A stretch of 6,959 nt of DNA from Halorhodospira sp. (GCA_007127935.1 SKYL01000077.1:1-6959); one strand, 5' to 3'; shown: positions 1-4,891, counted from the stretch's first letter. The notes: generated by a model not told the origin, from the sequence alone. Program-made: numbers and translations.

Positions 1-163
1 CACCGGTGCCCATGGCCGACCCTAGACGCTCCTTGAGTTGTTGAAACAGCATCTGGACCGCCTGTGCCGCGTCGGCTTGGTACGACTCCATCTCATCGGC
101 GGCGGCCCAGCCGGTGACAGAGAACAACAGCGGAATCGCAATCCACGTTCTGGTCTTTTTCAT
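1..163 (-). CDS. Exported DUF3365-like (putative c-type heme sensor) protein, 5' part only
   Basis: Only the first 54 codons lie in the window; the gene continues past the left edge. The ATG (reverse complement of 161-163) is preceded by GGAGGAG four to six bases upstream, which supports this start. The N-terminus is a clear signal peptide: MKKTR, a hydrophobic stretch, then WAAADE with a likely signal peptidase cut after AAA. The mature part begins with a helix containing DAAQAVQMLFQQLKERLGSAM and ends GTG at the edge. In my recollection this matches the start of the DUF3365/Tll0287-like domain, where a helix of the form LxxxLxxxLxxAMxxGG precedes a Cys that helps bind heme; that Cys would lie outside the window. 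I see the signal peptide and helix directly; the family call is a short-match inference. The gene is transcribed divergently from the sulfur cluster and may share its control region. Confidence 0.6.
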   Translation of the reverse strand, partial: MKKTRTWIAIPLLFSVTGWAAADEMESYQADAAQAVQMLFQQLKERLGSAMGTG

Positions 164-210
164 GGCTCCTCCGAAGACGGTCGACAGCTAAGAATTGTGG
201 TCTTGTAAAT

Positions 211-231
211 CGTGCCCCGCATCGGGGCGCG
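211..231 (-). other. GC-rich hairpin in the leader of the divergent minus-strand gene
   Basis: The inner stem GCCCCG (214-219) pairs with CGGGGC (223-228) around a 3-nt loop. It extends by a G-T wobble and two more pairs to 211 and 231. It lies 48 to 68 bases upstream of the start codon of the leftmost gene, so it would be in that gene's 5' untranslated RNA. No U-tract of terminator quality follows it on either strand. The role is unknown. Confidence 0.45.
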
Positions 232-361
232 CATGGTGGTACAGACCGCCTACATCTAACGCGATAAGTATTGCCCACACCCCGGAGAATGCCCGCCCTG
301 CCGCGGCTTGTGCCCGAATCACCGAAAACATGGCGTGGCCGGGGGGGCACCAACGGCCCGG

Positions 362-405
362 AAATGTATTCAATATGTATTAATTGCAAAGTACGCAATA
401 TGTAA
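362..405. promoter_or_regulatory. AT-rich island with short repeats; candidate promoter/operator between divergent genes
   Basis: This is the only strongly AT-rich stretch in the 380-bp divergent gap (164-543). It contains ATGTATT at 364-370 and again at 375-381, 11 bp apart. CAATATGTA occurs at 371-379 and again at 396-404, 25 bp apart. A dyad ATTGC (383-387) / GCAAT (395-399) lies between them. TATTAAT (378-384) is a possible -10 element, but no good -35 hexamer lies at 16-18 bp, so a sigma-70 promoter is not firmly shown. The position and the repeats suggest regulator-binding sites serving one or both divergent genes. The rest of the gap, apart from the two hairpins listed separately, shows no convincing gene. 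Confidence 0.35.
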
Positions 406-445
406 CACCCCTTCGTCCCGCCCCCCTCCTACTCTCGAACCGTAC

Positions 446-508
446 GCCGGCCCCGCGCCCGTTCCGCCGCCAACCCCACAACCCGGCGGCGGAACAGCGG
501 GGACCGGC
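446..508 (+). promoter_or_regulatory. Large structured 5' leader hairpin of the sulfur gene cluster
   Basis: A perfect 11-bp inner stem is formed by GTTCCGCCGCC (461-471) and GGCGGCGGAAC (485-495) around a 13-nt C/A-rich loop. Outer arms continue it: CCCCGC (451-456) pairs with GCGGGG (497-502), and GCCGG (446-450) with CCGGC (504-508). The interruptions are a 4-versus-1 internal loop and a single bulged A. In total about 22 pairs fold within 63 nt, ending 20 nt before the ribosome binding site of the cytochrome gene. No U-tract follows, so a plain intrinsic terminator is unlikely. A leader that affects transcript stability, translation or attenuation is the more likely role, by inference. 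Confidence 0.5.
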
Positions 509-528
509 ACCCGGTAAACCAAGCGTCA

Positions 529-534
529 AGGAGG
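529..534 (+). promoter_or_regulatory. Ribosome binding site fixing the GTG start at 544
   Basis: AGGAGG, a near-perfect anti-16S match, lies 9 bases before the GTG at 544. No in-frame ATG lies nearby, so this site is the reason to accept the GTG start, which opens directly into a good signal peptide. Confidence 0.8.
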
Positions 535-543
535 GAGATAACC

Positions 544-945
544 GTGAACCCACTGCGTATCGCACTGCCGCTGCTGGCCTGCACCGGCTTCGTCGCCGCC
601 CCGGTGGCCGCGTTGGCCGATGGAGACCCGCGCCTGGGGCGGCTCTACTTCCGCTCCATCTGCACCGACTGCCACGTCGCAGAGACCGGCAGCGCCATCG
701 CACCGAATCAGATGACCATCGCCGAGTGGACAAGCTATCTCGATGCCGACCGCCACGACACCGGCGGCGCTTACGAAGGCCGGGTCAGCGACTTCACCAG
801 CCAGGGCCACCGGGCGTCGATTCAGGAACACAACCGGGTCGCCGAACGCTTCCTCTCGGTGAGCGATGGGCAGATGTTCGCCAACGTGCGCGCATGGCTG
901 GTCTCGTCGGCCAAGGACTCCGACCGCCCGGCGGGCTGCGACTGA
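544..945 (+). CDS. Secreted monoheme c-type cytochrome (133 aa)
   Basis: Predicted periplasmic electron carrier. The GTG start has a strong AGGAGG site. The first 25 residues form a signal peptide with a hydrophobic core and a typical signal peptidase I end (VAALA, then DGD). The single heme attachment motif is CTDCH at residues 40-44. The distal ligand is not certain: Met57 and Met111 are the only later methionines, and Met111 (DGQMFANVRAWL) sits in a C-terminal helix. One extra cysteine, Cys132, is the second-to-last residue of the protein. This gene is first in the plus-strand cluster and ends 18 bases before the transporter gene, so they are probably co-transcribed. The context suggests it accepts or donates electrons in periplasmic sulfur chemistry, but the partner is unknown. 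The heme motif and export are firm; the physiological role is inference. Confidence 0.9.
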   Translation: MNPLRIALPLLACTGFVAAPVAALADGDPRLGRLYFRSICTDCHVAETGSAIAPNQMTIAEWTSYLDADRHDTGGAYEGRVSDFTSQGHRASIQEHNRVAERFLSVSDGQMFANVRAWLVSSAKDSDRPAGCD

Positions 946-963
946 GCCAAGGGAGAAACCACC

Positions 964-2229
964 ATGAGCAACGGCGTATCCGACGTCCAGACCCGAGCGG
1001 ACAGCCCGGCCCCGGCGTGGTCCCGTGCCTTCGCGCAGGACTACCAAGCCCTCTTTGTTACCCAGTGGTCCCCCTATCTCGGCGCGGCGCTGCTGGTGCT
1101 GGTCAACCTCGCACTGATCGCCGGAGGATACTTCTGGGGCGTCTTCTCCGGGGTGCGGCTGTGGGGCGACCACTTCAATAACCTGATCGGCCTCGGCCCG
1201 CTGCTGGGGATTTCACCGGCGCTGGACAACCCGCTGACCCACCGCATCTCGATCATGAACATCGCCCTGCTTCTCGGGGCCTTCTCCGCCGCGCTGCTGG
1301 CCTCGCAGTTCACCATCCGGCGGGCGCCGAAGGTTGAATACGTCTACGGCGCCGTGGGCGGCACCCTGATGGGCATCGGCGCGCTCTTCGCTGGGGGTTG
1401 CACCACCGGTGGGTTCTTCACGCCGCTGTTGTTCAGTTCACCGGCCGGGTGGATGATGCTGCTCGGCCTGTTGGTGGGCGCCTTCCTCGGCCTCAAACTG
1501 CTGCTCTGGAGCATGGAGCACATCTGGTGGGGGACCGCCGCGCCTCGTGCCTCCAGCCGTAAGCCCCTGCTGCGCGGTTTCCATCCGCTGCTGGGCCTAC
1601 TGGTCCTGGCGCTGGTCGGGTGGTGGGCCGGCAAGTGGCTGCTCAGCGGCGAGACCGGCCTCGCCGAACGCGGCCTGCTGATCCTCGGCGGCCTCGCCAT
1701 CGGCTTCATCCTGCACCGCTCCCGCTTCTGTCTCTCCCGGGCGGTGCGTGAACCGCTGATGACCGGCGAGGGCGAACTGACCAAGGCGTTCATCGCGGCG
1801 GTGGCGGTGGGCGCCCCGGCGGCGGCGCTGATCCTCGCCCACCACGACCCCTACCTGGCCATTCCGCCGCGCTTCTGGCTCGGCTCCCTGGTGGGCGGCG
1901 TGATCTTCGGCGTGGGCATGATCTTCGCCGGCGGCTGCGCCTCGGGTTCGCTGTGGCGCATGGGAGAGGGACACCTGAAGTTGTGGGTCGCCCTCTTCTT
2001 CTTCGCCTGGAGCGGCTCCACCTTCGGCGCCCTGCTTGGCCGCACCGGCATCTTCGCCACCGAAATGAATCTCGACCTGCTGGAAGAGACCGCCCTGGGG
2101 GTGGAGGCGTGGTGGCCGGCCCTGACTGGCGGCTGGGGCGTGACCTGGCTCGCCACCTTCGCCCTGCTTGGACTGTGGTACGCGCTGGTGACCTACAACG
2201 AGGCCACCGAGCGTTTCACCGTGCAGTAA
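964..2229 (+). CDS. YeeE/YedE-family (TsuA-like) sulfur-compound transporter, 421 aa
   Basis: Inner-membrane protein of the YeeE/YedE family; the characterised member TsuA imports thiosulfate through a path lined by conserved cysteines. Here three family cysteine motifs are visible: AGGC at Cys146 (followed by TTGGFF), SRFC at Cys256, and AGGC at Cys325 (followed by ASGSLW). The two AGGC motifs reflect the internal two-fold repeat of the family. About ten hydrophobic segments are visible, roughly at 38-60, 98-115, 128-143, 161-183, 206-222, 236-251, 273-292, 305-321, 338-358 and 388-408. At 421 residues it is in the long YedE-like size class, with a hydrophilic N-terminal extension of about 35 residues. 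The start is supported by GGGAG at 951-955. The real substrate could be thiosulfate, a persulfide or another sulfane-sulfur compound; the rhodanese, DsrE and TusA neighbours support sulfane sulfur. Confidence 0.9.
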   Translation: MSNGVSDVQTRADSPAPAWSRAFAQDYQALFVTQWSPYLGAALLVLVNLALIAGGYFWGVFSGVRLWGDHFNNLIGLGPLLGISPALDNPLTHRISIMNIALLLGAFSAALLASQFTIRRAPKVEYVYGAVGGTLMGIGALFAGGCTTGGFFTPLLFSSPAGWMMLLGLLVGAFLGLKLLLWSMEHIWWGTAAPRASSRKPLLRGFHPLLGLLVLALVGWWAGKWLLSGETGLAERGLLILGGLAIGFILHRSRFCLSRAVREPLMTGEGELTKAFIAAVAVGAPAAALILAHHDPYLAIPPRFWLGSLVGGVIFGVGMIFAGGCASGSLWRMGEGHLKLWVALFFFAWSGSTFGALLGRTGIFATEMNLDLLEETALGVEAWWPALTGGWGVTWLATFALLGLWYALVTYNEATERFTVQ

Positions 2230-2237
2230 CCCGTTCC

Positions 2238-2253
2238 GGGAGCCGCGGCTCCC
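2238..2253 (+). other. Perfect 16-bp palindrome between transporter and rhodanese genes
   Basis: GGGAGCCGCGGCTCCC is fully self-complementary and begins 9 bases after the transporter stop codon. It is followed by CCACAAAAACGC, not a U-tract, so it would not work as a standard plus-strand terminator. As RNA it could protect the 3' end of the upstream message or modulate read-through; as DNA it could be a binding site. Confidence 0.45.
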
Positions 2254-2278
2254 CACAAAAACGCATCACCCGAAGCTT

Positions 2279-2283
2279 GGAGG
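2279..2283 (+). promoter_or_regulatory. Ribosome binding site deciding the rhodanese start
   Basis: GGAGG, 8 bases before the ATG at 2292. The reading frame stays open far upstream inside the transporter gene, so this site together with the lipoprotein signal that follows decides the true start. Confidence 0.8.
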
Positions 2284-2291
2284 AGAGAACC

Positions 2292-3401
2292 ATGTGGAAG
2301 CGACTAGACCGACTGGTGAGCACCGGGCTGGCGGCGCTGCTCTTGAGCGCCTGCGCCGGCGGCCCGCAAACCGCGGCGGTGGACGACGGCGTCGACCGCA
2401 GCAATTGGTACAGCGAGATCGTCGATCATGAGTTCGTCGAACAGTACGCGGTGACACCGCAACCGGAGGGCGTGGCCATCATCGATTCACGGCCCGCCCG
2501 CCGCTACCAACCGGGGCACATCCCCACCGCCATCCACATTCCGGACACCCAGTTCGACCAGTACGCCGACCGGCTTCCGGAAGACCGATCCAACCTGCTG
2601 ATCTTCTATTGCGGCGGGGTCCAGTGCCCGTTGAGCCACCAGTCGGCACGCCGTGCCGAGGCGCTCGGCTACGAGAACATCAAGGTCTACGCCGCGGGCA
2701 TGCCGGACTGGAAGGCGGCGGGCGGGCTGGTCTCGGTGGGCGCGGCCCATGTCCGCGGCCTGATCGAGAACGGCGACCCCACCGTGATCATCGACTCCCG
2801 CCCAGCGCGGCGATTCAATGCGGGGCACATCCCCACCGCCATCAACATCCCCGACTCCCAGTTCGACAACCTGACGCACTTGCTGCCGGCGGACAAAGAG
2901 ACGCCCATCCTCTTCTACTGCCAGGGCTACGTCTGCCCGCTCAGCACCAACAGCGCGCAACAGGCCAAGGCACTCGGTTACACCCGGGTCACCACCTTCT
3001 CCGCCGGCTATCCGGCGTGGATGGCCGCCTACGGCGACGAACCCATCCAGGTGGCCACAGCGGAGCTGGAGAACGGCGCCGAAGAGGGGACCATCACCGT
3101 GGCCGCCTTCCGGCAATTGCTGGAGAAGGGCGGCAATCCGGCCGCACTGATCGTGGATGTACGCACCACCGATGAGGCGGCCAACGGAACCCTGCCGGGC
3201 GCCGTCAACATCCCCATCGGTGAACTGGAGGGCAAGCTGGACACCCTGCCCCGCAACCGGCCGGTGATCTTCTTCTGCTCCACCGGGGGGCGCGGCGGCG
3301 AGGCCTACGACATGGCGATGATGCTCGCCGAAGGCATTGAAGCGTACTTCGTGGATGCCGCGGTCACCATCCTGGCCGACGGTTCGTACAGCATCGAGTA
3401 A
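2292..3401 (+). CDS. Triple-rhodanese-domain lipoprotein (369 aa)
   Basis: Predicted envelope-anchored sulfurtransferase. The lipobox LSAC places the lipidated residue at Cys21. The next residue is Ala rather than Asp, so outer-membrane sorting is likely by the E. coli rule. Three rhodanese domains follow, near 42-147, 148-250 and 265-369. Domains 1 and 2 share the IIDSRPARR...GHIPTAI...IPD...QFD core and are about 55% identical over 76 residues at a constant 103-residue offset without gaps, a clear tandem duplication. Their active loops are CGGVQC (Cys107/Cys112) and CQGYVC (Cys210/Cys215), with a cysteine where the canonical loop has arginine. Domain 3 has the canonical form, Cys329-STGG-Arg334. 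The start is set by GGAGG 8 bases upstream and by the lipoprotein signal. The protein probably binds sulfane sulfur as a persulfide and passes it to the transporter or the exported DsrE; the partners are inferred from context only. Confidence 0.9.
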   Translation: MWKRLDRLVSTGLAALLLSACAGGPQTAAVDDGVDRSNWYSEIVDHEFVEQYAVTPQPEGVAIIDSRPARRYQPGHIPTAIHIPDTQFDQYADRLPEDRSNLLIFYCGGVQCPLSHQSARRAEALGYENIKVYAAGMPDWKAAGGLVSVGAAHVRGLIENGDPTVIIDSRPARRFNAGHIPTAINIPDSQFDNLTHLLPADKETPILFYCQGYVCPLSTNSAQQAKALGYTRVTTFSAGYPAWMAAYGDEPIQVATAELENGAEEGTITVAAFRQLLEKGGNPAALIVDVRTTDEAANGTLPGAVNIPIGELEGKLDTLPRNRPVIFFCSTGGRGGEAYDMAMMLAEGIEAYFVDAAVTILADGSYSIE

Positions 3402-3431
3402 ACCAGCCTTTGCATAATCCCCATCACCAGC

Positions 3432-3461
3432 GGGGCCCCGCCACGAAAGCGGCGGGGCCCC
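3432..3461 (+). other. Strong GAAA-tetraloop hairpin between rhodanese gene and dsrE2
   Basis: GGGGCCCCGCC (3432-3442) pairs perfectly with GGCGGGGCCCC (3451-3461). Inside, after one A-C mismatch, a C-G pair closes a GAAA loop (3445-3448), a classic stable GNRA tetraloop. The downstream sequence is TTGGGAGAAACC, which carries the ribosome binding site of the next gene rather than a U-tract. The 75-base gap between the genes is mostly this hairpin. It could be an RNA-processing or 3'-stability element, or could tune translation of dsrE2, because the stem ends only 2 bases before the ribosome binding site. Confidence 0.6.
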
Positions 3462-3463
3462 TT

Positions 3464-3468
3464 GGGAG
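3464..3468 (+). promoter_or_regulatory. Ribosome binding site deciding the dsrE2 start
   Basis: GGGAG, 8 bases before the ATG at 3477. A TTG at 3462 in the same frame lies inside or before this site and has no ribosome binding site of its own, so the ATG is preferred. The 12-base leader GGGAGAAACCAC is identical to the one before the transporter start (951-962). Confidence 0.75.
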
Positions 3469-3476
3469 AAACCACT

Positions 3477-3977
3477 ATGAACCAAACCGAACAACCACAG
3501 AAAAGCATGTCGATGATCGTCACCAAGGGAACCCTGGATTGGGCCTACCCCCCCTTTATCCTCGCCACTACCGCGGCGGCGATGGACGTGAAGGTCAGCC
3601 TCTTCTTTACCTTCTACGGTCTGCAATTGCTGAAGAAGAGGCTCAACCACCTGCGCATCTCCACCCTCGGCAACCCGGCCATGGAGATGCCGATGATGGG
3701 GATGCACATGAGTATGCCGAACATGGTCTCGATGCTCCCCGGCGTCGACCGCATGGCCTCCGGCATGATGCGCAACCTGATCAAGAAAAAGGGCGTCAAC
3801 ACGGTGGAGGAGTTGCGGGAGAGCGCCCAGGAGGCCGGGGTGCAGTTCATCGGCTGCCAGATGACTCTGGATCTGTTCGAGATGCAGCCCAGCGACTTCA
3901 TTGACGGCGTCGACTTCGCCGGTGCGGCCACCTACATGGAGACGGCCCTGAACTCCGATATCAACCTCTACATCTAG
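3477..3977 (+). CDS. dsrE2: DsrE2-type sulfurtransferase of the DsrE/DsrF/DrsH-like family (166 aa)
   Basis: DsrE2 proteins accompany rhodanese and TusA in rhd-tusA-dsrE2 clusters of sulfur oxidisers, where they are thought to move sulfane sulfur between carriers at the membrane. The N-terminal signature KGTLDWAYPPFILATT (17-32) and the hydrophobic stretch to about residue 52 are typical of the family. The conserved sulfur-binding cysteine is Cys127 in FIGCQMTLDLF, followed by the usual DFIDGVDFAGAATY. There is no signal peptide. The hydrophobic N-terminal third could be a membrane contact or simply the buried core. A methionine-rich stretch (12 Met among residues 69-98, including MEMPMMGMHMSM) lies between the two conserved parts; I recall that relatives are also Met-rich here. 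It sits after the rhodanese gene and before the TusA fusion, matching the known gene association, although an IR element separates it from the TusA gene. Confidence 0.85.
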   Translation: MNQTEQPQKSMSMIVTKGTLDWAYPPFILATTAAAMDVKVSLFFTFYGLQLLKKRLNHLRISTLGNPAMEMPMMGMHMSMPNMVSMLPGVDRMASGMMRNLIKKKGVNTVEELRESAQEAGVQFIGCQMTLDLFEMQPSDFIDGVDFAGAATYMETALNSDINLYI

Positions 3978-3993
3978 GAGACCGCTGAATAGT

Positions 3994-4123
3994 CCGTCAC
4001 TGCGTGGAAATCCCGTCATTGCGAGCGGATCCCGTCATTGCGAGCGTAGCGAAGCAATCTCAGGTGCCATCGCATGGAGATTGCTTCGCTACGCTCGCAA
4101 TGACGGGGGGCGGCAATGACGGG
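3994..4123. repeat. Dispersed-type palindromic repeat with 31-bp perfect arms and 19-nt tandem units
   Basis: Arms at 4031-4061 and 4077-4107 are perfect 31-bp inverted repeats around a 15-nt loop; the arm begins CCCGTCATTGCGAGCG and ends GAAGCAATCTC. This arm type resembles a repeat that I recognise as scattered in many bacterial genomes. The left arm is preceded by two partial copies, giving units starting at 3994, 4013 and 4032 at an exact 19-nt spacing (CCGTCACTGCG, CCGTCATTGCG, CCGTCATTGCG). An outer 11-bp pair (4012-4022 with 4113-4123) encloses the main palindrome, so the structure is nested. It begins 16 bases after the dsrE2 stop. It holds no transposase, and short open frames across it are not genes. 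It could be a REP/MITE-like element; as RNA it would fold very strongly. Confidence 0.8.
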
Positions 4124-4173
4124 GGGGCCGCCGTATCCCCATTGGGAAGGTGTATCCTCTGCGACATCGTGCC

Positions 4174-4179
4174 TATACT
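4174..4179 (+). promoter_or_regulatory. Possible -10 element upstream of the RHH-TusA gene
   Basis: TATACT is a good -10 hexamer 44 bases before the proposed start at 4224 and lies just after the palindromic element. The -35 at 17-bp spacing (TGTATC, 4151-4156) is a poor match, so this is only a candidate. If real, it would let the fusion gene and the following dsrE-like gene be expressed separately from the upstream four genes. No other feature is seen between 4124 and 4223. Confidence 0.25.
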
Positions 4180-4223
4180 CTCCGACTAACACCTGTGGTA
4201 ACGGCTGGAGTGGGGACGGTCGG

Positions 4224-4868
4224 ATGGATGAAGCGGTGTGCAGTGCAACGGAGACGTTGGTCCGCTCCGGGGATGACGCCGGTACACGGCGCCGGGAAAG
4301 CCCACTGGAGCGCATGTTCAGCCTGTGCGCGCCGGAAGACCGCAAGGAGTACGAGCCGGAGCGGCGCTCCCTGAGGATCGACGGCCACTGCACCACCATC
4401 CGCTTGGAGCGCGCCTTCTGGTCGGTACTGGAGGAGATCTCCTCCGACGAGGGGATGACCATCCCCGAGATCATCGCCCAGGTCGCCTACCACTGCCAGA
4501 ACGTCAACGACAAGAACTTGGCCAGTTGCCTGCGGGTGCTCTGCCTGAAGTACATCAACACCTGCGCCTGGGCCGCCGATGAGGCGTCTTCCGCGGAAGG
4601 CCGGACGCCCGCCGCATCCGGCCAGGCACCCCGGATGGAACTGGACACCAGCGGGCTCATCTGTCCGCAGCCGATCCTGAAGACCAAGAAAGCCCTGCGC
4701 AGCCTCGAACCCGGTGAGGAACTCCGGGTGATCACCACCGACCCCGGCTCGGCGATGGACTTCGAGGTCTTCTGCCGCGCCATGGGCCACCGGCTGGTCT
4801 GGGACCGCCAAGCCGCCTGCGGCACCTACGTCTTTCTGATCAAAAAGAACGCCGCTACCGACGCTTGA
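4224..4868 (+). CDS. Ribbon-helix-helix / TusA sulfur-carrier fusion protein (214 aa)
   Basis: Two domains in one chain. Residues about 31-115 resemble the RHH_4-type ribbon-helix-helix family: a strand with RRSLRIDGHCTTIRLE (47-62), then AFWSVLEEIS and EGMTIPEIIAQV helices, then NLASCLRVLCLKYI (98-111). Residues 137-209 are a TusA domain with the sulfur-accepting motif CPQP at 147-150, followed by the usual KTKKAL helix. A linker at 116-136 is rich in Ala, Ser, Glu and Pro. TusA carries a persulfide on its CPxP cysteine; RHH domains usually bind DNA as dimers. The N-terminal part is rich in cysteine (6, 35, 56, 91, 102, 107, 114). The start at 4224 has GGGGA 7 bases upstream. Met31 (4314) is a real alternative: related RHH_4 proteins often begin at that point, and codons 1-30 have weaker GC3. 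A frame further upstream to 4116 is rejected because it runs into the repeat element. DNA binding is unproven; the RHH part might only dimerise. Confidence 0.85.
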   Translation: MDEAVCSATETLVRSGDDAGTRRRESPLERMFSLCAPEDRKEYEPERRSLRIDGHCTTIRLERAFWSVLEEISSDEGMTIPEIIAQVAYHCQNVNDKNLASCLRVLCLKYINTCAWAADEASSAEGRTPAASGQAPRMELDTSGLICPQPILKTKKALRSLEPGEELRVITTDPGSAMDFEVFCRAMGHRLVWDRQAACGTYVFLIKKNAATDA

Positions 4869-4876
4869 CCGCCACC

Positions 4877-4882
4877 AAGGAG
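4877..4882 (+). promoter_or_regulatory. Ribosome binding site deciding the exported DsrE start
   Basis: AAGGAG, 9 bases before the ATG at 4892. A TTG at 4865 in the same frame overlaps the previous stop codon and lacks such a site. Starting at 4892 also places the signal peptide at the very N-terminus. Confidence 0.75.
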
Positions 4883-4891
4883 CCCAAAGCG

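Noticed and set aside
574..585. Lipobox-like LLAC in the cytochrome signal peptide
   Set aside because: Cleavage there would leave a signal of only 12 residues, whereas a normal signal peptidase I site follows at ALA-DG.
380..733. Minus-strand Arg-rich open frame over the leader and cytochrome gene
   Set aside because: It is antisense to a clear cytochrome gene and the leader hairpin, very Arg/Gly-rich, without a ribosome binding site or recognisable domain.
2487..4019. Long minus-strand open frame opposite the rhodanese and dsrE2 genes
   Set aside because: It lies antisense to two clear genes, has low-complexity Gly/His/Arg-rich composition typical of GC-rich shadow frames, and shows no known motif.
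4133..4157. GTATCC repeated 19 bp apart (4133-4138, 4152-4157) as an operator
   Set aside because: Two six-base copies are too little evidence and are not related to the repeats at 362-405.
4004..4189. Small plus-strand open frame across the palindromic repeat
   Set aside because: It is translated repeat sequence (ASVAKQS type) and lacks a ribosome binding site; such frames arise wherever this repeat occurs.
4116..4223. Upstream extension of the RHH-TusA gene to an ATG at 4116
   Set aside because: That ATG is inside the repeat element, the added residues look random and there is no ribosome binding site; starts at 4224 or 4314 are better.
4635..4868. Separate free-standing TusA gene starting at the internal ATG (Met138)
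   Set aside because: There is no good ribosome binding site before it, and the frame runs without a break from the RHH domain with the same codon use, so a fusion is simpler.
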